A DNA stretch of 64,000 nt. Origin: Nonlabens agnitus. GTDB taxonomy: Bacteria > Bacteroidota > Bacteroidia > Flavobacteriales > Flavobacteriaceae. Under the pieces are notes generated by a model, which had not been told where the DNA came from, did not search any database, and was given only the letters and a program-made list of their open reading frames with translations. A program made the translations under genes and the position numbers. This document shows, in pieces, positions 32,642 through 42,085 of the stretch. The first letter of the stretch is position 1. Each line of letters opens with the position of its first letter. Where the stretch lies: the NCBI RefSeq assembly GCF_002994045.1, contig NZ_MQUC01000003.1, forward strand, positions 1,278,501 through 1,342,500, given 5' to 3'.

Positions 32642-34064
32642 AAACATAAAACTGTATGCCTTTCTCATTTTGGCAATGGTGCTGGTTCATTCCTGTGCGC
32701 CTACACTGGAAGTTAGAGAAGAAAATAGAGCGATGCCAGATCATTATAGAAATAAGCTGGTGGATTCCCTGAACACCGCAAACATGAAATGGCAAGATTT
32801 CTTTGCAGACGAGTATCTCAAACACCTTATAGATACTGCTCTAGTAAATAATCAAGAGCTTAACATCATGCTGCAACGAGTAAGTGTAGCGCAAAATGAG
32901 GTGCAAGCTCGCAAGGGTGAATACTTACCTTTTGTTGGTGTTCAAGCTGGTGCAGAAGTAGAAAAAGTTGGTGAATTTACCAGAAATGGTGCTGTAGAAA
33001 CACAACTTCCCATACGTGAGAATGAAGCATTTCCAGATCCATTGACAGATTTTAATGTAGGTGTTCAAGCCTCCTGGGAATTGGATATCTGGAAAAAACT
33101 GCGCAATTCAAAAAAGGCAGCCGTAATGGAATATCTAGCCAGCGTTGAAGGGAAAAACTTTATGGTGACCCAACTCATTGCAGAACTGGCCGACTCCTAT
33201 TATGAGCTCATAACGTTGGACAACAAACTGGACATCATTGAACAAAACCTTGCCTTGCAAACTGATGCGCTGCGCATTGTAAAGCTTCAAAAAGAGGCTG
33301 CAAGAGCAACCCAGTTGGGTGTGAGACGTTTTGATGCAGAGGTATTTAAGAACCAGAGCGAGAAGTATGAGATTGAACAACAGATCACTGAAATTGAGAA
33401 CAAAATCAATTTCTTGATAGGAAGGAAACCGTCTCCTATAGCTCGTAATTCGGCTAATTTTCTTGATATAAAGGTAGACACTATCAATGCAGGCCTACCG
33501 TCACAGCTGCTACAAAACAGACCTGATATAAGACAGGCAGAATATGAATTGATGGCTGCAAAACTCGATGTGAAGGTCGCAAGAGCCAACTTCTTTCCTT
33601 CCATCGGGATTAAGGCAGGCGTAGGCTTACAAGCCTTCAAACCTCAATACCTAACCTCAACTCCAGAATCTCTAGCATACAATCTCGTTGGAGACCTGGT
33701 AAGTCCATTGATCAATAGAAATGCCATCAAAGCACAGTACAACACGGCGAATGCACAGCAATTACAGGCTGTTTTTGAGTATGAGAAGAACATCCTTAAT
33801 GGATACTTTGAGGTGGCAAACGAGCTGTCACGTATTGATAACCTCAAAAAGAGTTATGACCTCAAGGAACAGCAAGTTGCCGCGTTGACTGAATCTATTG
33901 ACATCATCAACAAACTGTTCACCTCAGCCAGAGCAGATTATATGGAGGTTTTGTTGACCCAACGCGATGCTTTGGAATCAAAAATGGAACTTGTTGAAAC
34001 TAAAAAAGATCAACTCCTTGCTAGAGTAGATCTTTATCAGGCGCTAGGTGGCGGCTGGAAGTAG
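32634..34064 (+). CDS. TolC-like outer-membrane efflux lipoprotein (NodT/CusC family)
   Basis: A 476-residue outer-membrane factor: lipobox LVHSC near residue 21, then two TolC-type repeats with long helices (VSVAQNEVQARKGEYLPFVG, NVGVQASWELDIWKKLRNSK, LADSYYELITLDNKLDIIEQ) and NRPDIRQAEYELMAAKLDVK. It forms the exit channel of the pump. ATG 32634 overlaps the permease stop; an upstream in-frame TTG (32625) is less likely. Terminator right after the gene closes the operon. Confidence 0.94.
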   Translation: MIRNIKLYAFLILAMVLVHSCAPTLEVREENRAMPDHYRNKLVDSLNTANMKWQDFFADEYLKHLIDTALVNNQELNIMLQRVSVAQNEVQARKGEYLPFVGVQAGAEVEKVGEFTRNGAVETQLPIRENEAFPDPLTDFNVGVQASWELDIWKKLRNSKKAAVMEYLASVEGKNFMVTQLIAELADSYYELITLDNKLDIIEQNLALQTDALRIVKLQKEAARATQLGVRRFDAEVFKNQSEKYEIEQQITEIENKINFLIGRKPSPIARNSANFLDIKVDTINAGLPSQLLQNRPDIRQAEYELMAAKLDVKVARANFFPSIGIKAGVGLQAFKPQYLTSTPESLAYNLVGDLVSPLINRNAIKAQYNTANAQQLQAVFEYEKNILNGYFEVANELSRIDNLKKSYDLKEQQVAALTESIDIINKLFTSARADYMEVLLTQRDALESKMELVETKKDQLLARVDLYQALGGGWK

Positions 34065-34085
34065 ATGATTTATTTGATTGGTTTA

Positions 34086-34119
34086 AAATCCCCATTGAGA
34101 AATGGGGATTTTTATTTTT
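34086..34119 (+). terminator. Terminator of the RND efflux operon
   Basis: An 11-bp stem AAATCCCCATT / AATGGGGATTT followed by a T-rich run, 22 bases past the stop of the channel gene. Confidence 0.85.
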
Positions 34120-34172
34120 AGACATTTATAGATTGAGCTATCTAGAAATAAAGTAGTTAAGCTTATGGTGTA

Positions 34173-34192
34173 TTCGCTTTCGCGAAAGCGAA
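34173..34192. repeat. Dispersed palindrome, intergenic
   Basis: Perfect 20-bp copy between the efflux operon and the convergent EamA gene; first copy after 8.4 kb without one. Confidence 0.95.
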
Positions 34193-34251
34193 CTATATAA
34201 CCATCCAGTGAGGTCTCTAGGTCTGCAAGTAAAGATTAGTATTTGCTCGAA

Positions 34252-35097
34252 TCAGGCGTTTCTGCCTTTGTACAAAATATTCAAGGTCAATCCTGCCATG
34301 ACCATCAAAATACCCAGTAGCGACCACCAGGTATAGATTTCAAGAAACCAAAATGCACCTATCATCACGGTAAAAATCACTTCCAGATATTTTAAAGGTG
34401 CAATCTGATTGGTAGAGGCAATTTGAAAAGCTTTGGTCATATACAGCTGGCCTACAAAACCTACGATTCCCAATATTCCCAACCATATCCATTCTACTCC
34501 TATCGGGTTTTTCCAGTTGCCTATAGAGAGTAAACCGCCCAGCACGGTCCCAATAAACATGAAGTAGTTGACCACAACCATAGGATGATCCTGCTTCCCT
34601 ATTTTGGAAATGACTACAAATATCAACCCCATAAATAACGCCGAAAGTATGATCATGCTCAAGCCTATCAAACTGAGGCCGTCATCAAATCCCTTGAGGA
34701 CCAAAACTCCTGCAAATGCCAGCAAAAAGAAAAGCCACTGCAAAGGTTTGATACGTTCCTTGAGCCAGATCACTGCAAAAATGGCCGCAAAAATAGGCGA
34801 CAAATACCGCAAGGTCACCGCAGTACCTACCGGCAGGAATTTTAAGGAAGCAAAAAATAAGAGAAGGGAAATCGCACCGGCAACACCTCTCAAAATCAAC
34901 AACCATCGCTTGTTACCCAACATGGGAATCTTATGGTACATAAGAAGACTTGAAGTAATCAATAAAGTCCCAATAGATCTAAAAAAGACCAACTGATAGG
35001 CACTAAAATCGGCAAGATATTTTACGAGACCGTTCATGATAGCAAATGCAAAAGCACTTAACATCATAAATAAAATCGCTTTATGTAATTCCTTCAT
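34252..35097 (-). CDS. EamA/DMT-family transporter
   Basis: A 281-residue inner-membrane protein with ten predicted helices in two EamA repeats: AILFMMLSAFAFAIMNGLVK at the start, then GTAVTLRYLSPIFAAIFAVI, and in the second half TNQIAPLKYLEVIFTVMIGA. DMT carriers export or import small metabolites; substrate cannot be told. Eight bases after the stop of the PL-type gene upstream, so possibly the last gene of the polysaccharide block and perhaps a uronate or oligomer carrier, but it may be unrelated. Confidence 0.85.
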   Translation of the reverse strand: MKELHKAILFMMLSAFAFAIMNGLVKYLADFSAYQLVFFRSIGTLLITSSLLMYHKIPMLGNKRWLLILRGVAGAISLLLFFASLKFLPVGTAVTLRYLSPIFAAIFAVIWLKERIKPLQWLFFLLAFAGVLVLKGFDDGLSLIGLSMIILSALFMGLIFVVISKIGKQDHPMVVVNYFMFIGTVLGGLLSIGNWKNPIGVEWIWLGILGIVGFVGQLYMTKAFQIASTNQIAPLKYLEVIFTVMIGAFWFLEIYTWWSLLGILMVMAGLTLNILYKGRNA

Positions 35098-35105
35098 TCT
35101 GTAAT

Positions 35106-36278
35106 CTAGAGGTCATCAAACCACAATGTGTAGTGCTTGACGGGCATGTTTCTGACCACTTCAACCATTGAGAAGTCGCGATCCAAGGTTTTCCAAAGAT
35201 CCATATATTTCTCTTCTTGGTAATGATAACTGCTAAATAAAAGACTGGGCTGTGCCACAGGCCAGTTTTCCCAATACATCACATCTGGATCATAGGGCCA
35301 GCTGGATTTATCCTTAAGAAATGGATATAAAAACTCCATACCATTGGATAAACTCAAGCCTTGATCTGTTTGATGATCAAAAAGGTTTTGGTCCTTTGTA
35401 GATAGTAATTGTGCCAGCGCTGTCATGGCGTCCAGATTGAAAATGGAATATCCATAAGGCTTGGTTCTGCTAGTTTCTTCAGGAAAGCTTCCGTCTGCCG
35501 CCATTTGTTGTGGCAACAAGGTTTGCTTATAAAAGTTTCGCATTTTTTGAAGTTGGTCTTGATCGCCTGCAACCCTAGCAAATGCCGTAACCTGTAGTGC
35601 CCAGGTCACACTATGATTATTGCCGTTGTCACGCTCTTCTTGACCAAATGTGCTGGTCGTCAACCATTCCACATAGTGTGCAAACCAGTTTTTGATGGTA
35701 GATAGTTCTGATTGGGTAAGCACTCCTGAGTTTTGAATGCGCTCGATTGACAGAGCTACTTCCACCAGGTGGACCGTATCAATGATGCCTATACCGCGGC
35801 CGGTGGTCTTTCCCTTAATGGCCTGGCCATAGTTCAAGCTGGGATTCATGCGGGTTTGAGGATGGACGAACCACGCGTGTAGGTGCGGTTGTATCGCTTT
35901 AGCGAAAGCGATATCACCAGTAATCTGGTAAGCACTTCCCAAGGCGCCGACAATTTGTGAAAAACGAAGCATGGACTCGCGGTGAGCCGTAAAATTATCT
36001 GGATTTGTAAGACCGTCTCTTCTGATGTACGGCCCTTCTGGGTTTTGCGGATCTGGCCACCAGTAATCACCTTCAGAATAAAAATCATGAACGGTACCAG
36101 CGCTGCGCACGGCGGTATCCTGTGAAATCGTTATGGGCTCAAGGTCTATTAGTGTATCCACCTTAGTAAGAACACGATCCCTTTCTATGGCAACCACTTG
36201 ATCTAAGAAGTTATTCTTTTTCTGCAGGCAGGAAATCGACAGGACACTAACTAGAAAGAAAAGGAAGCGCTTGATCAT
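35106..36278 (-). CDS. Alginate-lyase-fold lipoprotein (PL5/PL38-like)
   Basis: A 390-residue lipoprotein (lipobox SISC near residue 17) with the (alpha/alpha)-barrel of the alginate_lyase domain: HDFYSEGDYWWPDPQNPEGP, RRDGLTNPDNF, AYQITGDIAFAKAIQPHLHA, then the active-site-type NGNNHSVTWALQ and QMAADGSFPEETSRTKPYGY. Such enzymes cleave uronate polymers (alginate, glucuronan); PL38 is likely but the exact family is not certain. A variant palindrome copy (35895-35910, one base changed) gives AFAKA. Follows GH2 behind a terminator; context suggests a polymer containing glucuronate. Confidence 0.85.
   Translation of the reverse strand: MIKRFLFFLVSVLSISCLQKKNNFLDQVVAIERDRVLTKVDTLIDLEPITISQDTAVRSAGTVHDFYSEGDYWWPDPQNPEGPYIRRDGLTNPDNFTAHRESMLRFSQIVGALGSAYQITGDIAFAKAIQPHLHAWFVHPQTRMNPSLNYGQAIKGKTTGRGIGIIDTVHLVEVALSIERIQNSGVLTQSELSTIKNWFAHYVEWLTTSTFGQEERDNGNNHSVTWALQVTAFARVAGDQDQLQKMRNFYKQTLLPQQMAADGSFPEETSRTKPYGYSIFNLDAMTALAQLLSTKDQNLFDHQTDQGLSLSNGMEFLYPFLKDKSSWPYDPDVMYWENWPVAQPSLLFSSYHYQEEKYMDLWKTLDRDFSMVEVVRNMPVKHYTLWFDDL
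35895..35910. repeat. Variant copy of the dispersed palindrome
   Basis: CGCTTTAGCGAAAGCG: one base differs from the core, flanked by symmetric TAT/ATA. Encodes AFAKA in the PL5/PL38-like gene. Confidence 0.85.
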
Positions 36279-36283
36279 ACATA

Positions 36284-36319
36284 AATTAAAAATCCTGTAG
36301 CGTTATGAGTTACAGGATT
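36284..36319 (-). terminator. Terminator after the GH2 gene
   Basis: Stem AATCCTGTA / TACAGGATT with an 11-base loop followed on the minus strand by TTTTTAATTT, 14 bases past the GH2 stop. Confidence 0.75.
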
Positions 36320-36333
36320 ATTAGTGATAATTA

Positions 36334-38742
36334 TTATTCTACTTTAGTGTAGGTACCCTTGAAGCTTTGGTTCAATACCATCATGACCAACTCTGTGCTG
36401 GAGTCGTCATCTGGCACGACTTCAATTTGTGCTTTACCATTTGCCATTTTAATGGATTCGCTACCGGTAGGTGTTCCCAAACTCTTCATAGTGGTCCCAC
36501 CAGACATACACTGAAAATAAACGCGGTCTTCATAATCCAGGCACCTCAATCCATCGGCATCCTTGGCATAAGTGGTGAACAGATAGTTTCCATTTTCCAA
36601 TTGTTCATATTCCAGTGTCAATTCGACGGGTTTCTTGTTTTTTGTATACCTATAATTCACAGTCATCTCGTCAGTAACAGTATTGCCATCTTGATCCTGG
36701 CCTACGGCTTTTAAGGTGTTATTTCCTTCTTTGAAATCAACGGTCCAGGTCAATCCAGATGCCGGGAATTTGTTGATATCCTTAGTCTTGCTTCCCAAAC
36801 TCTCACCATTGAGGAAGAATTCAACGTTCTTCAAGTTGCTATAGACACTTATGTCGCGTTTAGTTCCTTCAGGTCCTTGACGCTCTGTCCAGGTATGTGA
36901 CTCTATGTAGGCAAATGGCTCATCGCTCCAGTAGCTTTTAAATACATAGTAGGAATCTTTCAAGTTTCCAGCGCGATCTGTCAGCCCTTTTTGGTTCACA
37001 TATGGTATGTCATTTTCTGGTCGCAATGGCGTTCCAAAGTCCTTGAACGCCCATTGTGCGTTCCCTATAAAGGTGCTGTCTGTCTCTGATATACGCAGGT
37101 GCCAATCAAAAAGATCCACCATATAGTTCTCACTCCAGTCGCCTATCTGTGCAATATTGGCCACATCAGTTTGTACAATGGCTTCTTCCCAACCGTCCGC
37201 CTGGATTTCTCCTTCACCTGTAATGGGGTTTTCTGTATGCCTACCAAAGTGACTACTGCCGCCATACTCGGTATGGATAAAGTGTTTGTATTCTGCTTTG
37301 TATTGATCAATGGCCTTTTGGTAGCTTTTATAGCTTCCAGAATACCAACCAGACCAGATGCTGGGTGAAAATACATCGACTATATCTGCGCCCTCATAAT
37401 ATTTTCTAATGGCAGTGACTCGATAAGGATCCATCTCATGCGCTAGATCGTTAAGCGACTTGAGATATTCATTCATATTGTTTGTGTTGCCGCCATCCTC
37501 AAAATCTGGCAGCCAATACATCTCGTTACCTAGCGACCAGAAAACAATGCTGGGATGATTGTAGTTTTGCTCGATAATTTCTTTGAGCATTCCAGTAGTA
37601 TTTTCTTTCCAGGTGTCATTTCCCAATCCACCACGACACCATGGTAATTCATCCCAGACGATTAGTCCCAACTCATCGCAGGCTTTATAGATCTCTGGAT
37701 CTTGTGGATAATGTGCCAATCTCACAAAATTGGTTCCCATGCTTTTGATTAGTTCCATATCTGCCCTATGTTGCTCATTGCTCATGGCTGCTCCTACTCC
37801 AGCATGTTCTTCATGACGATGCGTTCCTCGCAACAGTAGACGTTCTCCATTTAAATAAAAGGCTCCATAGTCCTTAAACTCAAACCATCTCAATCCCAGT
37901 GTTTCATCCATCTGGTCCACAACTTTATCTTCCTCAGTTATTGTTGTGGTGAGTGTATATAGGTTAGGATTATTTGGGCTCCACAATTCAGGCTCTAGAA
38001 TATCATCAAACAAAATTGTCGAAATACCATCTTTAATCTTGACATCCTTTTTCTCATAGGTCTTTCCAGATGGGCTGGTGAGCTTTGCAGAAAGTCTGGT
38101 GTTTTCGCCAGCATTATTTACGGCAACATCTGCCACAACGGAAGCTCCTTGTAGGGAAACATCAGGTGTGGTGATCTTCACGTGATCGATGTGAGTTTTG
38201 GGTAGAGTTATAAACCACACATCTCTAGTAATACCGCCATAAATAAAGAAATCACTTTTCTGACTTGGAATGACTTCTGGATCATAGCTATTATCAACTC
38301 GAATCAATAATTCATTGTTACCATAGCGTATTAAATCACTCACATCGACAGTGAAACCAATGTAGCCACCTATATGACCACCTACCTTTTCACCATTAAA
38401 ATAAACCTCAGACACGATATTGACACCTTCAAAATAAATTTGATAAACAGTGTTTTCCAGTAATCTGTCCAACTCTACATTCTTTTTGTACCAGCTGGAG
38501 CTACGTCGATATCCTGGTTCAAGATCTGTGGCGTCCAGAGCATTCCATGTGTGTGGTAGATGGATAGCTTCCCACCCTGTAGCTTTATTGGCATCTGCAA
38601 AATCCTGAGTTGGATTCTCCAAGTATTCCCAATCTTCATTGATGTTGACTTTAGTTCGTTGTCTGGAGTCGCTTGAGGAGTTGAATTGATCATCGCAGGC
38701 GATAAGACCAATTAACAATAGGAGCATAATGATACGCTTCAT
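36334..38742 (-). CDS. Glycoside hydrolase family 2 (beta-galactosidase/beta-glucuronidase type)
   Basis: An 802-residue exported GH2 enzyme (lipobox GLIAC near residue 15). Order: sugar-binding beta domain (WEAIHLPHTWNALDATDLEP, NTVYQIYFEGVNIVSEVYFN), Ig-like domain, TIM barrel with acid/base Glu in FWSLGNEMYW (about residue 407) and nucleophile Glu in HTEYGGSSHFG (about 491), and C-terminal Ig-like domains (YSNLKNVEFFLNGESLGSKT). Family members cleave beta-galactosides, glucuronides or mannosides. The GH88 neighbour suggests action on uronate-containing oligomers, perhaps as beta-glucuronidase; this is inference. Confidence 0.93.
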   Translation of the reverse strand: MKRIIMLLLLIGLIACDDQFNSSSDSRQRTKVNINEDWEYLENPTQDFADANKATGWEAIHLPHTWNALDATDLEPGYRRSSSWYKKNVELDRLLENTVYQIYFEGVNIVSEVYFNGEKVGGHIGGYIGFTVDVSDLIRYGNNELLIRVDNSYDPEVIPSQKSDFFIYGGITRDVWFITLPKTHIDHVKITTPDVSLQGASVVADVAVNNAGENTRLSAKLTSPSGKTYEKKDVKIKDGISTILFDDILEPELWSPNNPNLYTLTTTITEEDKVVDQMDETLGLRWFEFKDYGAFYLNGERLLLRGTHRHEEHAGVGAAMSNEQHRADMELIKSMGTNFVRLAHYPQDPEIYKACDELGLIVWDELPWCRGGLGNDTWKENTTGMLKEIIEQNYNHPSIVFWSLGNEMYWLPDFEDGGNTNNMNEYLKSLNDLAHEMDPYRVTAIRKYYEGADIVDVFSPSIWSGWYSGSYKSYQKAIDQYKAEYKHFIHTEYGGSSHFGRHTENPITGEGEIQADGWEEAIVQTDVANIAQIGDWSENYMVDLFDWHLRISETDSTFIGNAQWAFKDFGTPLRPENDIPYVNQKGLTDRAGNLKDSYYVFKSYWSDEPFAYIESHTWTERQGPEGTKRDISVYSNLKNVEFFLNGESLGSKTKDINKFPASGLTWTVDFKEGNNTLKAVGQDQDGNTVTDEMTVNYRYTKNKKPVELTLEYEQLENGNYLFTTYAKDADGLRCLDYEDRVYFQCMSGGTTMKSLGTPTGSESIKMANGKAQIEVVPDDDSSTELVMMVLNQSFKGTYTKVE

Positions 38743-38762
38743 AAAAAAGTGGAGTTTAGTTC

Positions 38763-39959
38763 TTAATTATTGTTGAGATTATTCAAGCGCAACATGAGTT
38801 CAAGGAAATAATAATCACCATAGACGATAGGTTCATCTATTTCGTCATTTTTAGGCCAGTTGCCCGTACTGTGATCCAAAATGAACGGCGCATCAAAATC
38901 AGCTGGTAGAATATATTCTTGTGACTTCAAACTTGAAAGAACCTTGTTGCTATAGTCAAGATATTTTTGATCATTGGTGTACGAGTATAGCTCTACTAGA
39001 CCTGAGGCGACTAGTGCTCCAGCACTGACATCTCGTGGCGCATCTGGAATGGCTGGATCATTGAAATCCCAGTAAGGTATACCGTCATCTGGTAAGTTTT
39101 TGTGGTCTAGAAAAAACGCCGCTGTTTTTTTGGCTTGATTGAGATAAGCTGGATCTTTAGTGTAACGGTAGGCCATCGTATAGCCATAAATCGCCCAGCC
39201 TTGTCCACGTGCCCATGAAGAGTCATCGTTAAGACCTTGGTGTGTCACTCTTTGCTTTACGGCTCCTGAAATAGTATCATAAACCGTCACATGAACGCTG
39301 CTTTGATCCTCTCTAAAGTGATTCTTAAGAGTCGTATTTGCATGCTGGACCGCTAGGTTGTGATACGTACTATCACCGCTGATGCGTGTAGCTTCAAACA
39401 ACAATTCCAGATTCATCATATTATCTATGATTACCGGGAATTCCCAGATGTCATCATTAAAATCCCAACTGCGCAAGGAGCCTACTGTCTCATTAAATCT
39501 TGTGGATAAAGTCTGTGCACCCTTTAAGATTACTTTTTCATAAGCCGTATCACCAGTTTGCTCATAAGCTTCTCCATAACTACACCAAATCTTAAAACCC
39601 ATGTCATGAGTACCATCATTGAGTTCTTCCTTCTGCATGTAGGGCAGCCATTCAAGCGCCACTTTTTGAAAGCGATCCTCACCGGTCAAACTATGAATTT
39701 GAAACAAGTTCCCCACATAAAAACCACTGGTCCAGTCTTTTGAAGGCACTTTTTGCACGGCGTTTTCCTTACGACTATAACTACGCGGAAAAGAGAGAGA
39801 ATCCACAGGATAGGAAGCTAACTTTTCATAACGCACCTCAAGCGCTTCTTGAGCGTTATAGGGCTTGAGCTCTTCACTTTGACTCTGGTCCTGCTTGCAA
39901 CTCATGAGTGTCAAGCCTACCGCCCAAAATATTAGGGACTTATAAAAATTATTCATCAT
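38763..39959 (-). CDS. GH88 unsaturated glucuronyl hydrolase
   Basis: A 398-residue lipoprotein (lipobox LTLMSC). GH88 (alpha/alpha)6-barrel: KVPSKDWTSGFYVGNLFQIH, MGFKIWCSYGEAYEQTGDTA, RSWDFNDDIWEFPVIIDNMM (candidate catalytic Asp around residues 168-178), DDSSWARGQGWAIYGYTMAY and SAGALVASGLVELYSY. It removes the 4,5-unsaturated uronate left on oligomers by polysaccharide lyases; the product is processed by KduI/KduD, encoded nearby. The ATG at 39959 is preferred over a distant upstream one. A perfect TCTGGTCGACCAGA operator lies 18 bases upstream. Confidence 0.94.
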   Translation of the reverse strand: MMNNFYKSLIFWAVGLTLMSCKQDQSQSEELKPYNAQEALEVRYEKLASYPVDSLSFPRSYSRKENAVQKVPSKDWTSGFYVGNLFQIHSLTGEDRFQKVALEWLPYMQKEELNDGTHDMGFKIWCSYGEAYEQTGDTAYEKVILKGAQTLSTRFNETVGSLRSWDFNDDIWEFPVIIDNMMNLELLFEATRISGDSTYHNLAVQHANTTLKNHFREDQSSVHVTVYDTISGAVKQRVTHQGLNDDSSWARGQGWAIYGYTMAYRYTKDPAYLNQAKKTAAFFLDHKNLPDDGIPYWDFNDPAIPDAPRDVSAGALVASGLVELYSYTNDQKYLDYSNKVLSSLKSQEYILPADFDAPFILDHSTGNWPKNDEIDEPIVYGDYYFLELMLRLNNLNNN

Positions 39960-39976
39960 CAAGACTTTTATTAAAA

Positions 39977-39990
39977 TCTGGTCGACCAGA
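39977..39990. promoter_or_regulatory. Candidate GntR operator upstream of GH88
   Basis: TCTGGTCGACCAGA, a perfect 14-bp palindrome centred on TGGTCGACCA, 18 bases before the GH88 ATG. The same core occurs at 42012 and 60652. FadR/UxuR-type repressors bind TGGTnnnACCA-like sites. Confidence 0.75.
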
Positions 39991-40116
39991 ATTGGGTGAC
40001 AATCTACGAATTTTATTTTAGCAAAATGAAATGGTTTTTTCAATAATGTCTAAAAGCTTAATCGTGTATTATTTGGAAGGCAAAATCAGGTTCTCTAATC
40101 AGTTATTTTTAGGTAT

Positions 40117-40136
40117 TTCGCTTTCGCGAAAGCGAA
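40117..40136. repeat. Dispersed palindrome, intergenic
   Basis: Perfect 20-bp copy, extended by A/T to 24 bp, between the beta-helix gene and GH88. Confidence 0.95.
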
Positions 40137-40167
40137 ATAAGATCCTACTCCAACCATTTCATAAACC

Positions 40168-41838
40168 TTAACGCAAACGTCTAGATAACTGGAACTCATA
40201 CAAGGAAAGCGGCGCGACCTTTTCATTGATACTTTCCATGTAGGCATCTGGGCCGTATTCAATCTTGAACCTCGCATTTCCCGATAAACCGATGATGCGC
40301 GCTTCTGGGCCGTCGTCCATTCCATTTAAAACGAATTCTGAATCGGTGTCATGGTTTTCAAGTTGCACCTGGAGATTCCAGAAGGTACTGTAGGCACCGT
40401 GCGATGGCTTCCAGTAACCAGCGCCACCACCAGCAAAAAGAGGATACTCCTTAATATTTGCAGCGTCGATGCGCAACAGCGTATTGTCAAATAAATTTTG
40501 GTGGTTTGCTCCACTGTGTTGATCCAGCGCAGGATCTGTAAATATTTCACAATCCTTATACACATTTTTGGTAGAAAAAGTATTGAAGCTTAACGGATGC
40601 ACTGCTTTGTTATACACCTTCACTTTTTCGGCCAGTACGTTGTGTACGGCGGCCATAGCAACGGTATAATGAGCCAGATGGTCACCTGTGGTGGTGATGT
40701 TTTTGATGGTCACATTTGCTATTTCTTCAGACAATATGCCGCTATCTGCATTGTGGATGACCACGTCCTTTACCCAGCTATTGAAAAGTCTCGTGAGGAA
40801 TATACCATTGAATCCTTGCTCAACATGATGTGCCACTCTTGGAGCCATTGGGAAATTGATTCTAAAACCTTCTAGGCCTACATTTTCTAAATGCTTCCAT
40901 TCAATAAGTCTTGCTTGGTAAGATGGATCTATTTCTATAGTAAGTGGTGTATTGATCTTTATCGTATTCCTTGAGATTTCCTTTATTTCTACTTGTTGCC
41001 TTACGATGGGTAGATCTGGAAAGTTCCAGTGGTGGCTTCCTATTTTGACATCTGCACCGTGATACAAGGCATCAATGATTTTACCGTCCTGACCTTCTTT
41101 ATTAAACAGTTGCAGTTCCACCACGTCGCCTACCTTTAGTGTTGAGGCGTTTTTGACTTTAAATTCCAGTGATCCTCTTTTCCCAGTAATTACATGGGCA
41201 AGAACGTTTTGTTCACGCTCATATTTTTGCAAATAGGACTTGACTCGCTCTCCTGGAACCTGTGTCCAGATAAAGCCGCCAGACCATGCATATTGTGAAT
41301 AAGGCAACTCGATGTTGTTTTTCTTTTCTCTTTGTACCTTGTCAAATTCAACAAGATATTCTCTTAGTTCCTGCAGTGGCTCTGGATCTGGTACATAAAT
41401 CAAGGGTCTAGGGAAATAAAGTTCTGTACCATTTAAATTTTGGCCGGCACCCTTTAAAACGAAATTGCTGCGCTCGATATATATAATATCACTCAAAATG
41501 ATTCTACCAGCAGGTAATTCTAGTGTGATTTTACCGTCCATTGACTTCACTGCATCTAGAGCTGCTATTAAGGCTTTTGAATCATCCAGCTCGTCATCTG
41601 CAACCACTCCATAATCCGTTGCTTGAATCACGGTTCCTGTAGCGGTTGGAATTTGTTCCTCGCCGTTTTTATAGCCCGCATAACTAAAGTCAGGTAGATA
41701 AACTGATTTGATAACATCCTTAGATCTTAAAATTTCTGGAGTCACCTGAGCCGTCATCTCAAAACCTAGACAACTTATGAAAAGTGCAAAGCATAATCTG
41801 GAGCATATTAGGGCAATTAATGGTTTCATGATATTCAT
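40168..41838 (-). CDS. Exported parallel beta-helix protein, candidate polysaccharide lyase
   Basis: A 556-residue exported protein (hydrophobic N-terminus to about residue 30). VIQATDYGVVADDELDDSKA is the pectate_lyase_3/GH28-like entry motif, followed by beta-helix coils (RIILSDIIYIERSNFVLKGA, WVKDVVIHNADSGILSEEIA, VTIKNITTTGDHLAHYTVAM, NVLAEKVKVYNKAVHPLSF) and a large insert at about residues 165-260. It resembles DUF4955-type proteins of polysaccharide loci. No named lyase family is recognised. Divergent from the SDR gene with a GntR-type operator between, and upstream of GH88 on the same strand, so it is part of the uronate-polymer regulon and may be an uncharacterised lyase. Confidence 0.75.
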   Translation of the reverse strand: MNIMKPLIALICSRLCFALFISCLGFEMTAQVTPEILRSKDVIKSVYLPDFSYAGYKNGEEQIPTATGTVIQATDYGVVADDELDDSKALIAALDAVKSMDGKITLELPAGRIILSDIIYIERSNFVLKGAGQNLNGTELYFPRPLIYVPDPEPLQELREYLVEFDKVQREKKNNIELPYSQYAWSGGFIWTQVPGERVKSYLQKYEREQNVLAHVITGKRGSLEFKVKNASTLKVGDVVELQLFNKEGQDGKIIDALYHGADVKIGSHHWNFPDLPIVRQQVEIKEISRNTIKINTPLTIEIDPSYQARLIEWKHLENVGLEGFRINFPMAPRVAHHVEQGFNGIFLTRLFNSWVKDVVIHNADSGILSEEIANVTIKNITTTGDHLAHYTVAMAAVHNVLAEKVKVYNKAVHPLSFNTFSTKNVYKDCEIFTDPALDQHSGANHQNLFDNTLLRIDAANIKEYPLFAGGGAGYWKPSHGAYSTFWNLQVQLENHDTDSEFVLNGMDDGPEARIIGLSGNARFKIEYGPDAYMESINEKVAPLSLYEFQLSRRLR

Positions 41839-42010
41839 TGTAAATAGGATTCAGTCATTAGCACTGCTCAACGCTAGTTTCAAATCTAATGTTATAAAGT
41901 TGGCAGTTTTTAAAATTTGAACCAACACCATTGCATAATTATCAGTATTGAAATCAGTTTTTTGACAATTAGTGATGTTTCAATATTGTTTAAATATAAA
42001 TAGATTTATA

Positions 42011-42024
42011 TTTGGTCGACCAGA
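42011..42024. promoter_or_regulatory. Candidate GntR operator between the divergent beta-helix and SDR genes
   Basis: TTTGGTCGACCAGA, 61 bases before the SDR start and about 170 before the beta-helix start. Same TGGTCGACCA core as the sites at 39977 and 60651. It could control both directions. Confidence 0.7.
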
Positions 42025-42085
42025 TTTCATAGTTATTTCTCATATTTGACCTTTTCAAGTTGACCAAAACCTTATAAAATCCATT

